Position numbers and translations under genes: made by a program. A stretch of DNA of 64,000 bases from Actinomycetota bacterium (GTDB taxonomy: Bacteria > Actinomycetota > Actinomycetes > S36-B12 > UBA5976): contig JAPLBY010000029.1 of assembly GCA_026392515.1 (NCBI GenBank), forward strand, positions 106,716 to 170,715, read 5' to 3'. How positions within the stretch are numbered: position 1 is the first letter of the stretch; the number at the start of each line of letters is the position of its first letter. Shown here piece by piece: positions 26,926 to 34,462 of the stretch. The notes below the pieces were generated by a model. That model saw only the letters and a program-made list of their open reading frames with translations, searched no databases and had not been told where the DNA came from.

Positions 26926-28313
26926 TAGAGAATCTTTTGTCCTTCAGTGAGAACGTGACGCAAGATTTGCTCCATCTCATCGAACTGCTCTTGACCACAA
27001 ATCAGTGGTGGAGCCAGCTGGATTACCGGGTCGCCACGATCATCAGCGCGGCAATACAGTCCATTTTCGAACAATGCCTTAGATAGGTAGCCGCGAAGCA
27101 AACGCTCGCACTCATCATCATTGAAGGATTCCTTAGTGGCCTTGTCCTTAACAAGTTCAATGCCATAGAAGAAGCCTTCGCCACGAACGTCACCAACAAT
27201 GTCAAGGTCCTTAAGTTTTTCAAGAGTCTGACGGAATTGGTTTTCGTTGTCGCGAACATGTTGATTGATGCCTTCTTTGTCGAAGATATCAAGGTTTGCC
27301 AAAGCAACAGCTGCGGAAACTGGGTGACCACCAAAGGTGTAACCATGTGCGAAGTAAGTGTTGCCCTTCTTGAATGGTTCGAATACTTTGTCGCCAACTA
27401 GCATTGCGCCGATTGGGGAGTATCCCGATGTCATACCCTTTGCAGTTGTGATGATGTCAGGATCAACACCGAAACGCTTCATTGCAAACATGTCGCCAAT
27501 ACGACCGAATGCACAGATCGTTTCATCTGCAACCATCAATACGTCGTACTGATCGCAGATTTCGCGCACGCGCTCTAGGTATCCCGGTGGTGGTGGGAAA
27601 CATCCGCCTGAGTTTTGAACTGGCTCAAGGAATACCGCAGCTACTGTGTCAGCGCCTTCGAAAAGAATTGCTTCTTCGATGCGATCTGCAGCCCAACGAC
27701 CGAATGCTTTGATGTCATCGGCGTGATACTCAGCGCGGTAGAAGTTCGTGTTCGGTACGCGGAAACCACCTGGGGTTAACGGTTCGAAATACTTCTTGGC
27801 ATCTGGAATACCAGTGATTGCCAAAGCACCCTGTGGTGTGCCGTGATATGCAACTGCGCGACTGATGACTTTATGCTTCATTGGCTTGCCAGTTAGCTTG
27901 TAGTACATCTTTGCTGCTTTCCAAGCTGACTCAACGGCTTCGCCACCACCAGTAGTGAAGAAGACGCGGTTCAACGAAGATGGCGCGTAACTGATTAGGC
28001 GCTCAGCAAGTTCAACTGCCTTTGGATGGGCATAGGACCAAAGTGGGAAGAAGGAAAGTTCCTGCATCTGCTTGGCTGCAGCTTCAGCAAGTTCGCGACG
28101 GCCATGGCCAATCTGAACTGTGAACAAACCAGCTAGACCATCAAGGTACTTACGGCCTTGTTCGTCATAGATGTATGCACCTTCACCACGAGTGATGATT
28201 GGAACTTCGCCACCATTTTCATATGTGGAGTGACGAGTGAAGTGCATCCATAGCCGATCGCGCGCCATGTCTGATAATGCGGAGTTAGTTGTTCTATCTT
28301 CTAGTGCTGTCAT
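26925..28313 (-). CDS. Class III aminotransferase, putrescine/omega-amine type
   Basis: A PLP enzyme of 462 residues. LWMHFTRHSTYENGGEVPIITRGEGAYIYDEQGRKYLDGLAGLF at the N-terminus and FFTTGGGEAVESAWKAAKMYY resemble putrescine-pyruvate and omega-amino acid:pyruvate transaminases. VADETICAFGRIG carries the PLP-pairing Asp, and the Schiff-base Lys is K292 in TTAKGMTSGYSPIGAM. It probably moves the amine of putrescine, cadaverine or a related compound to pyruvate, producing an aldehyde for the dehydrogenases in this window. It heads the leftward operon and lies 19 bases downstream of the Lrp-type regulator. Confidence 0.85.
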   Translation of the reverse strand: MTALEDRTTNSALSDMARDRLWMHFTRHSTYENGGEVPIITRGEGAYIYDEQGRKYLDGLAGLFTVQIGHGRRELAEAAAKQMQELSFFPLWSYAHPKAVELAERLISYAPSSLNRVFFTTGGGEAVESAWKAAKMYYKLTGKPMKHKVISRAVAYHGTPQGALAITGIPDAKKYFEPLTPGGFRVPNTNFYRAEYHADDIKAFGRWAADRIEEAILFEGADTVAAVFLEPVQNSGGCFPPPPGYLERVREICDQYDVLMVADETICAFGRIGDMFAMKRFGVDPDIITTAKGMTSGYSPIGAMLVGDKVFEPFKKGNTYFAHGYTFGGHPVSAAVALANLDIFDKEGINQHVRDNENQFRQTLEKLKDLDIVGDVRGEGFFYGIELVKDKATKESFNDDECERLLRGYLSKALFENGLYCRADDRGDPVIQLAPPLICGQEQFDEMEQILRHVLTEGQKIL

Positions 28314-28332
28314 TACGTATCCAATGTTTTAG

Positions 28333-28791
28333 TTAGCGGGTTCCCCATGTATAGCTCTGCTTGCGCAGTTTCAAATACATGAATGTTTCCGTGCGGCGGA
28401 CCCCAGGAATCGCACGAATTTTACGATTGATCACTTCAAGAAGTGCCTCGTCGTCTTCACAAACAACTTCGAGGATTATGTCGAAACTGCCTGCTGTCAG
28501 GATGATGTAGCTGATCTCATCCATAAGTGAAAGCACATCTGCGACGGCTTCCATGTCTCCATCAACTTCTATGCCGATCATCGCTTCGCGATTAAAACCA
28601 ACTTGAAGTGGATCCGTAACGGCAACGATTTGCATAACTCCGGTTTCCAGGAGTTTGCTCACCCGTTGGCGAACTGCAGCTTCCGACAATCCAACGGCCT
28701 TACCGATAGTTGCGTAAGGGCGTCGACCGTCTTGCTGAAGTTGCTCAATGATGGCTTTGGAGACATCGTCGAGCACAGCAACTTTAGACAT
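28333..28791 (-). CDS. Lrp/AsnC family transcriptional regulator
   Basis: About 152 residues: an N-terminal winged helix (DDVSKAIIEQLQQDGRRPYATIGKAVGLSEAAVRQRVSKLLETGVMQIVAVTDP) and a C-terminal RAM ligand domain (AMIGIEVDGDMEAVADVLSLMDEISYIILTAGSFDIILEVVCED). The start at ATG 28791 gives the usual length; a GTG at 28815 would add eight residues. Lrp/AsnC proteins sense amino acids or amines as oligomers. Divergent from the semialdehyde dehydrogenase and upstream of the aminotransferase operon, it most likely controls both. Confidence 0.9.
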   Translation of the reverse strand: MSKVAVLDDVSKAIIEQLQQDGRRPYATIGKAVGLSEAAVRQRVSKLLETGVMQIVAVTDPLQVGFNREAMIGIEVDGDMEAVADVLSLMDEISYIILTAGSFDIILEVVCEDDEALLEVINRKIRAIPGVRRTETFMYLKLRKQSYTWGTR

Positions 28792-28831
28792 GTGTCTAGT
28801 TTCAAGGGTTTTCACAGAAAAAACAAGTGAT

Positions 28832-28868
28832 TTCGTAGTATTTTTTCAAAATTGATACGAATTTCGTA
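28832..28868. promoter_or_regulatory. Candidate Lrp operator: inverted repeat plus half-site
   Basis: TACGAA-T-TTCGTA (28856-28868) is a perfect inverted repeat in AT-rich DNA. A second TTCGTA half-site lies at 28832-28837, 31 bp away, close to three helical turns. Lrp-type proteins bind phased degenerate palindromes like this, and the position next to the regulator gene suggests autoregulation. Confidence 0.55.
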
Positions 28869-28898
28869 GATTTTTACAGATTTTGGTCAAGATATCGC

Positions 28899-28920
28899 AA
28901 AAAAGCCCCTGACAACAGGG
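28899..28920 (-). terminator. Leftward terminator-like hairpin in the divergent region
   Basis: On the minus strand CCCTG-TTGT-CAGGG is followed by GC and six T. It would stop leftward transcription before the Lrp operator, either insulating the regulator from antisense transcripts of the dehydrogenase promoter or acting as an attenuator. The stem is only five base pairs. Confidence 0.4.
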
Positions 28921-28999
28921 TCATTCCTTGGGTATTGTTTAATGAATTATCCAGGCCCAACGGTCCTTAAAACCGACTGTCTTTTAAAAGGAAGATCCC

Positions 29000-30340
29000 A
29001 TGAGTCACTATCAAGTTCTTAACCCAGCAACCGGTGTAGTTGAACAAGAATTCGCCACCGCCACAGATGCCCAGTGCAACGAAGCAATTGCTGCTGCAGA
29101 CAACGCGCACAAGGCTTGGAGCAAAGTTTCAATCGCGGACCGCGCCGCAATTGTGCATCGCATTGGACAGCTACACATTGATCGTCAAGATGAACTTGCT
29201 GCGATTATCAATCGCGAAATGGGTAAGCCATTGGCCGATGCTGCTGGCGAAGTTGAATTCTCTGGTTTCATTTATCAGTACTACGCAGACAACGCAGCAA
29301 CTTTGCTTGCGGATACTCCGATCGAACTTTCCGGTGGTGAAGGAACCGCAGTAATGCGCAAGTCTTCAGTTGGTGCGCTGCTTGGAATCATGCCGTGGAA
29401 CTTCCCGGCTTACCAGGTTGCTCGATTTGCTGGACCAAACCTTGTGGCAGGCAACACCGTTATTTTGAAGCATGCTCCACAATGTCCGGAATCAGCATTA
29501 GCAATTGTGAAGATTTTTGCAGATGCAGGTGTTCCTGAAGGTGTTTATGTAAACCTGTTTGCATCCAATGAACAAATTGCAGACATGATTCCTCACCCAG
29601 CAATTCGTGGTGTATCGCTAACTGGTTCAGAACGTGCAGGCGCAGCAGTTGCTGAAATCGCAGGCCGTCACCTAAAGAAGTGCGTACTTGAACTTGGTGG
29701 CTCGGATGCATTCATCCTGCTTAGCACCAAGGACATGGACGCAGTTATCGAATCTGCAGTTATGGCTCGTATCGATAACACTGGCCAGGCATGTAACGCT
29801 GCAAAGCGCATGGTTGTCGTTGATGGGCTTTATGACGAATTCGTTGACAAGTTCACTTCAGCGATGATGGCTGCTGAAATTTCTAGCCCACTTAGCTCAG
29901 TACGAGCTGCCGAAATCCTTGAAGAGCAAGTTAACCGCGCAGTGAAGCAGGGCGCAAAGCTGGCAAGCGCAGGCCCACGTAACGGTGCATTCTTCCCAGC
30001 AGGCGTACTAACTGAAGTTTCTACGGATAACGAAATTTTCCGGGAAGAACTATTTGGTCCAGTTGCCCAGATTCACCGTGCAAAGGATGAAGCTGATGCA
30101 ATTCGCATTGCTAACGATTCTCAATTCGGATTGGGTTCATACCTATTCACAACAGATGACAAGCAAGCCCTTCGAGTTGCAGATGCACTTGATACCGGAA
30201 TGGTTTACGTCAATGGTGTGGGTATGGATGCGCCAGAACTTCCATTTGGTGGAACTAAGCGATCTGGCTTTGGCCGCGAACTTGGTCCTTTAGGTATTGA
30301 AGAATTCCTAAACAAGAAGCTCATCCGCATCAACGGCTAA
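29000..30340 (+). CDS. NAD(P)-dependent succinate-semialdehyde dehydrogenase-like ALDH
   Basis: A 446-residue aldehyde dehydrogenase of the short GabD/Sad type. GIMPWNFPAYQVARFAGPNLVAGN (about 129-152) is the cofactor site, LELGGSDAF holds the general base Glu231, and NTGQACNAAKR holds the nucleophile Cys265. FREELFGPVA and ELPFGGTKRSGFGREL are conserved. In this context it probably oxidises succinate semialdehyde from the GABA/putrescine route to succinate. AAAAGGAAG precedes the ATG, and a terminator follows. Confidence 0.87.
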   Translation: MSHYQVLNPATGVVEQEFATATDAQCNEAIAAADNAHKAWSKVSIADRAAIVHRIGQLHIDRQDELAAIINREMGKPLADAAGEVEFSGFIYQYYADNAATLLADTPIELSGGEGTAVMRKSSVGALLGIMPWNFPAYQVARFAGPNLVAGNTVILKHAPQCPESALAIVKIFADAGVPEGVYVNLFASNEQIADMIPHPAIRGVSLTGSERAGAAVAEIAGRHLKKCVLELGGSDAFILLSTKDMDAVIESAVMARIDNTGQACNAAKRMVVVDGLYDEFVDKFTSAMMAAEISSPLSSVRAAEILEEQVNRAVKQGAKLASAGPRNGAFFPAGVLTEVSTDNEIFREELFGPVAQIHRAKDEADAIRIANDSQFGLGSYLFTTDDKQALRVADALDTGMVYVNGVGMDAPELPFGGTKRSGFGRELGPLGIEEFLNKKLIRING

Positions 30341-30350
30341 TCAATTACCT

Positions 30351-30386
30351 AAAAATAGGCATCTCTTAATTGAGGTGCCTATTTTT
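30351..30386 (+). terminator. Rho-independent terminator after the semialdehyde dehydrogenase
   Basis: AAAAATAGGCATCTC pairs with GAGGTGCCTATTTTT (one G-T pair) around a TTAATT loop. A and T tracts flank the stem. Confidence 0.92.
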
Positions 30387-30435
30387 ATGCCCAAAATTTA
30401 TTACCTTGATGCCTGCATCTATTCAATTCTCTGCT

Positions 30436-30441
30436 TACAAT
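30436..30441 (+). promoter_or_regulatory. Candidate -10 box for the structured leader
   Basis: TACAAT is a good -10 match. The -35 is weak: CTGCAT at 30413-30418 gives a 17-base spacer. Transcription would start near 30448 and give a leader of about 190 bases before the FAD oxidase start. Confidence 0.45.
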
Positions 30442-30447
30442 GAAAGA

Positions 30448-30629
30448 GCAAGGGGATCACCTGTAGAGGTGGCCGATTGGCACTAGGAACATAAGGCCTA
30501 GAGCGCATATAGAAGGGGACTGGTGGGATCCGGATTCGCAAAAATGCGAATACCGACAGAAAACAATGCTGGCGATTTTTGCCAGACACATCTGATCACC
30601 AGTGAGCCCCCTCTCACCCAATCGTTTGG
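30448..30629 (+). ncRNA. Candidate structured regulatory leader RNA (possible riboswitch)
   Basis: This non-coding leader has nested, perfect pairings. A 5' hairpin is CACCT-GTAG-AGGTG (30458-30471). The outer helix is CGATTGG (30474-30480) with CCAATCG (30618-30624). Inside it are CTAGG/CCTAG (30483-30501) and a long helix GGGG-ACTGGTG (30515-30525) with CACCAGT-(GAG)-CCCC (30597-30610). That helix closes a multi-way junction holding CGG-ATTCGCA-AAAA-TGCGAAT-A-CCG (30531-30555) and CTGGC/GCCAG (30569-30585), joined by the purine-rich ACAGAAAACAATG. The outer 3' strand can alternatively pair as CCAA-TCGT-TTGG, masking a GGA that lies 8-10 bases before the next start codon. I could not match a known riboswitch class. 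Confidence 0.6.
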
Positions 30630-30638
30630 ACTTTTGCA

Positions 30639-32060
30639 ATGGTTTTTTCACACACACCTTCACCACATGTTTTGCCATCCCTGGCTGATGTCTGGGAAGG
30701 CTCTTATTGGCTCGATGATGAAGTTGAGCCAGAACATGATTCATCTCGAGTCGTTGGCAATTTAACTGCTGACCTATTAATTGTTGGCGGCGGATTCACA
30801 GGACTGTGGGCTGCGATCGAAGCCAAAGAACACAATCCAAACTTGGATGTGGTTTTAGTTGAAGGTAACGCAGTAGCACGTGGAGCATCTGGCCAAAACG
30901 GTGGCTTCGTTGCCGCGTCCCTGACACACGGTTTTTCCAATGGGCTAGATCGTTGGCCAGATGACATTGCCAAGCTGACAAAACTTGGCCAACAAAACTT
31001 AAATGAAATGGAACAGTTTGTAATCGATCGCAAAATCGATTGTGACTGGATGCGCGTTGGCGAAATGGATGTTGCCACCGAGGAATACCAAGTGACTGAA
31101 CTTCAAGAGTTTGTTGAAGTAGCAAAACCTTATGGCGAGGAATTGGTTTGGTTAGATCAAGCCGAAACTCGACGTCGTCTAAATTCACCTACCTACCTTG
31201 GCGCATTGTTTGATCCAGATAGTGTCGCAATTTGTGACCCAGCTCGCTTGGCTTGGGGACTTCGCGATGTGGCACTTTCACTCGGAGTTCGAATCTATGA
31301 ACACAGCAAAGTAGTTGACTTAGATGAGCGCGGCGATCGGGTTACTGCAAAAACTGAATTCGGTAGCGTTACGGCTCCAAAGGTTTTGCTTGCAACTAAT
31401 GCCTTCCCGCCGCTACTTCGTCGCCTTAAGTATTTGATCGTTCCGGTTTATGACTCAGTTCTAGTTACCGAACCATTAAGCGAGCAACAACGTCGCGACA
31501 TAGGTTGGGCAGGCAATGAAGGCGTCAGCGATACCGGCAATCAGTTCCATTACTACCGCCCAACTGCAGATGGTCGAATTCTTTGGGGTGGATACGACGC
31601 GACCTATCATTTCCGCAGTGGCTTTGGGGTTCAGCATGAGCACTCAACTAAGTCTTGGCCAAAATTAGCCGATCACTTCTTCTCAACGTTCCCGCAGCTT
31701 GAAGGTTTGCGTTTTGAGTATGCCTGGAGCGGAGCAATCGACACTTGCACCCGCTTTAGTGCGTTCTGGGGAACTGCAATGGATGACAAAGTTGTTTATG
31801 TCGCTGGCTACACCGGACTTGGTGTTGGAGCCTCACGGTTCGGCGCCCAAGTATCAATCGACAAGTTGCTAGATCGCGATACAGATCGCCGCAATCTTGA
31901 AATGGTTAACACTTTGCCAATTCCATTCCCACCTGAACCATTTAAGTCAGCTGGAATTAACTTCACCCGCTGGTCACTTGATAAAGCAGATCGCAATCAA
32001 GGTAAACGAAACATTTGGTTACGCACGCTCGATCGATTTGGTATGGGATTCGACAGTTAA
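30639..32060 (+). CDS. FAD-dependent amine oxidoreductase (second PuuB/DAO-like)
   Basis: A 473-residue relative of the 24865 gene, though clearly diverged. LTADLLIVGGGFTGLWAAIEA (about 43-63) is the ADP-binding fold and ARGASGQNGGFVAASLTHG the flavin-contacting motif. The C-terminal YAWSGAIDTCTRFSAFWG and YVAGYTGLGVGASRFGAQVSIDKLL complete the family pattern. It has no good SD and starts right after the structured leader, whose alternative hairpin could hide the ribosome entry region. It is co-transcribed with an HDAC-like deacetylase 29 bases downstream, suggesting amine release then oxidation. Confidence 0.82.
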   Translation: MVFSHTPSPHVLPSLADVWEGSYWLDDEVEPEHDSSRVVGNLTADLLIVGGGFTGLWAAIEAKEHNPNLDVVLVEGNAVARGASGQNGGFVAASLTHGFSNGLDRWPDDIAKLTKLGQQNLNEMEQFVIDRKIDCDWMRVGEMDVATEEYQVTELQEFVEVAKPYGEELVWLDQAETRRRLNSPTYLGALFDPDSVAICDPARLAWGLRDVALSLGVRIYEHSKVVDLDERGDRVTAKTEFGSVTAPKVLLATNAFPPLLRRLKYLIVPVYDSVLVTEPLSEQQRRDIGWAGNEGVSDTGNQFHYYRPTADGRILWGGYDATYHFRSGFGVQHEHSTKSWPKLADHFFSTFPQLEGLRFEYAWSGAIDTCTRFSAFWGTAMDDKVVYVAGYTGLGVGASRFGAQVSIDKLLDRDTDRRNLEMVNTLPIPFPPEPFKSAGINFTRWSLDKADRNQGKRNIWLRTLDRFGMGFDS

Positions 32061-32089
32061 TCTCTGGCTCAAGTTGTAAAGTCAAAGAC

Positions 32090-33190
32090 ATGGCGACTGG
32101 ATTTGTTTGGGAAGAGCTTTATGGCTGGCACAGCACCGGCTCTAACACTGGACAAATTCCTTCAAGTTCCATAGTCCAGCCATATCAACACTTTGAAAGT
32201 CCGGAAACTAAAGTTCGATTCGCCTCATTAGTTGAAGTCTCAGGACTGGCCAAAGACTTGGTCCGCATTCCTGCAATTCCGGCCACAGAAGAAGACCTGC
32301 TGCGGGTTCATACCCAAGAGCATCTGGATCGAATCAAGCGAGAAAGTCTAAATCCAAAAGGTGGTGACGCCGGAGATGGCGATTCGCCATTTGGATCGGG
32401 TGGATTCGAAATTGCAGCTCTTGCCGCAGGTGGAGCAATAGCTGCGCTGCGGGCTGTGGTTTCTGGCGAAGTTAACAATGCCTATGCGTTAGTGCGCCCA
32501 CCTGGACATCATGCAATTGCGTCAATGGGAATGGGTTACTGCATGTTTGCAAACGCAGCAATTGCAATTGAGAATGTCCGCGCAACTATGGGCGTACAAC
32601 GAGTTGCGATTGTGGATTGGGATGTGCACCACGGAAATGGAACGCAGGACATCTATTTCTCAGACCCAGATGTCTTGTGCATTTCGATCCATCAGGACAA
32701 TTTGTATCCAGCAAACAGCGGATTAGTTGATGAGATCGGTGACGGATTGGCTGCCGGTTCAGTAATCAATATTCCGTTACCTGCTGGCTCTGGAATCGGT
32801 GCCTACAGCTCGGCATTTGACAGAGTAGTTTTGCCAGCGATTCGTCGATTTAATCCTGATGTAATCGTGATCACTTCTGGTTTTGATTCGAGTGCATTCG
32901 ATCCACTTGCCCAGATGCTGCTAACTGCTGCAGGCTATAGCGAGCTAACCAAGAAGATACTTCAACTTGCAGATGAAGTTTGCTCCGGTCGAGTCATGAT
33001 GACACATGAAGGTGGATACTCGCCGGTTTATGTACCTTATTGTGGGCTTGCAGTTCTTGAGGAGATGTCTGGTATCAAAACTGGCATGAATGATCCGTAC
33101 GGACACGCCTTTGAGAATTTGCCAGATCAGAAACTTTCGGCTGCTCAAGCGGATCGCATATCTCAAGTAGTAGCGACCCACGCTTTGTGA
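32090..33190 (+). CDS. Histone-deacetylase-like (class II) amidohydrolase, copy 1
   Basis: A zinc amidohydrolase of 366 residues related to acetylpolyamine amidohydrolases and class II HDACs. YALVRPPGHH lies at 132-141. The zinc ligands fall in DWDVHHGNG (Asp178, His180) and SGFDSSAFDPL (Asp266), and MTHEGGYSPVYVPYCG carries the catalytic Tyr region. The N-terminal YGWHSTG is shared with copy 2. I start at ATG 32090, matching copy 2 exactly in length. The substrate is probably an N-acylated amine. It is convergent with the LuxR-type gene, whose stop lies four bases away. Confidence 0.88.
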   Translation: MATGFVWEELYGWHSTGSNTGQIPSSSIVQPYQHFESPETKVRFASLVEVSGLAKDLVRIPAIPATEEDLLRVHTQEHLDRIKRESLNPKGGDAGDGDSPFGSGGFEIAALAAGGAIAALRAVVSGEVNNAYALVRPPGHHAIASMGMGYCMFANAAIAIENVRATMGVQRVAIVDWDVHHGNGTQDIYFSDPDVLCISIHQDNLYPANSGLVDEIGDGLAAGSVINIPLPAGSGIGAYSSAFDRVVLPAIRRFNPDVIVITSGFDSSAFDPLAQMLLTAAGYSELTKKILQLADEVCSGRVMMTHEGGYSPVYVPYCGLAVLEEMSGIKTGMNDPYGHAFENLPDQKLSAAQADRISQVVATHAL

Positions 33191-33194
33191 TTAT

Positions 33195-34205
33195 TTAGTC
33201 GAATCTCTTTACTTGGCCAAGAATCAATCCCTCAGTGATTGCTCTGGCAGCGGCTGCAGCGCGATTTGGCGCACCTAACTTATCGAGAATGTGTTCAATG
33301 TGAGATCCAACGGTTCGCGAACTGATTTGCAATGCGGCGCCAATTTCCAAGTTAGATAAACCATTTGCCGCCAGAGTTAAGACTTCGAGTTCACGATGTG
33401 TAAGAGGGCCAACATCTGCGACATCTAGCGAGATAACTGCGGACATTGGTTGGTTATCACCGCGGCATGGCATTACCCGAATTCTAAACATGTCGTCATT
33501 GAGATCTTGTGGCCAGATAAATGAGCTCCAGGAATTCATGCTGGCATTTTGATGTGCGTAGGAAATCAAATCGCTACCCGGTTTAAACAAGTCATGATCA
33601 GGCAATCCAGGAAGCGCAATCGGATTGCCATCAGCGCTGATACCAACGGCGGATTGTCCAGAACCAATCAACATAGAAAGCCATTTTCCTGATTGAGTTT
33701 GATCCGCCATGTTGGCTAGCACGCTACAAAGACTGCTGATTGCATCCCGAGCTATATCTGAAGGGTGCTCTGGTGATGTTGTTGAGAGATTGATGACTCC
33801 AGTAACTCGACCATCTGTGGTTCGAAGGCACATAGTTAAGCCCTCGCTATATCCAGCAGGAACTAGTACGTCTCCTACTGCCCAGTTATCAAATGGATCA
33901 CCAGGTAGATCCTTCATTCGAACTGGTCTTCCGGTGATTGGAAGGGCAAGCGCCTTCATTAGTTCAGTGAACCTTTGACTATGTAAATGGCTAAGTACGT
34001 CAGAGTCATAACCAACGCTTGCCAGCGGAGTAACTTCTCCAGTAATTGGATGCAAGGTGTTTATCTCCGCGGCATCAAATGGAATGAGTTTGCGAAGTTC
34101 TTCAAAAACTGCACTTGCCCTAGCTGCTTGCGGAGCCTGCTCCGATGCAACTGCTGCCACGCGTCCTACGACGTCCATGGCCTGAGTAAGCGAAGGGCTT
34201 GACAT
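33195..34205 (-). CDS. LuxR-type regulator with N-terminal sensor domain
   Basis: A 336-residue protein. The C-terminal 60 residues are a LuxR/GerE helix-turn-helix: GPLTHRELEVLTLAANGLSNLEIGAALQISSRTVGSHIEHILDKLGAPNRAAAAARAITEGL. The N-terminal two thirds look like a GAF-type sensor (AEINTLHPITGEVTPLASVGYDSD, then VLVPAGYSEGLTMCLRTTDGRVTGVINLS). It is divergent from the ABC importer operon and convergent with the deacetylase, so it is the obvious local regulator of amide uptake. The inducer is unknown. Confidence 0.85.
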   Translation of the reverse strand: MSSPSLTQAMDVVGRVAAVASEQAPQAARASAVFEELRKLIPFDAAEINTLHPITGEVTPLASVGYDSDVLSHLHSQRFTELMKALALPITGRPVRMKDLPGDPFDNWAVGDVLVPAGYSEGLTMCLRTTDGRVTGVINLSTTSPEHPSDIARDAISSLCSVLANMADQTQSGKWLSMLIGSGQSAVGISADGNPIALPGLPDHDLFKPGSDLISYAHQNASMNSWSSFIWPQDLNDDMFRIRVMPCRGDNQPMSAVISLDVADVGPLTHRELEVLTLAANGLSNLEIGAALQISSRTVGSHIEHILDKLGAPNRAAAAARAITEGLILGQVKRFD

Positions 34206-34366
34206 AACGAAATAGTGGCAGAATTAAAGAGTTCTTGTACCTATTATTCGGAACCTAATCATTGGCTGTAATCAAATTGTTGCCTGAAATGACCATTTGG
34301 AGTCTTTAAGAAAACCTTTAATTTGCAGGATTTTTTGGCCAAATCTCGATATCGTGCAATAAATAT

Positions 34367-34402
34367 CCGCCATTTGACGGATAACTCAATGGCGGCATTA
34401 AG
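34367..34402 (+). promoter_or_regulatory. Promoter with overlapping inverted repeat for the amide importer operon
   Basis: CCGCCATT (34367-34374) and AATGGCGG (34388-34395) are perfect inverted 8-mers 13 bases apart. They overlap or abut a TTGACG -35 (34374-34379) and a CATTAA -10 (34396-34401) with 16-base spacing. A regulator dimer bound here would control the importer operon; the divergent LuxR-type protein is the first candidate. Confidence 0.6.
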
Positions 34403-34420
34403 AGCACTATTGACCCAATT

Positions 34421-34439
34421 GAGCGCGTACCTCGCGCTC
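34421..34439 (+). promoter_or_regulatory. Hairpin just upstream of the importer operon ribosome-binding site
   Basis: GAGCGCG-TACCT-CGCGCTC forms a 7-bp stem ending 12 bases before GGAGG (34452-34456), in the expected 5' untranslated region. It could stabilise the mRNA or affect initiation. Confidence 0.5.
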
Positions 34440-34462
34440 CCTGTCATGCGTGGAGGACGAAA

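Noticed and set aside
30481..30560. Guanidine-I (ykkC) riboswitch, because CACTAGG and ACTGGT occur in order
   Set aside because: The conserved 3' segment with a GCCCGGGAGA-like sequence is absent and the helices differ in arrangement.
30552..30570. RNase P RNA, because ACAGAAAACA matches a conserved segment of rnpB
   Set aside because: The GAGGAAAGTCC segment and the characteristic long pairings are missing, and the element is too short.
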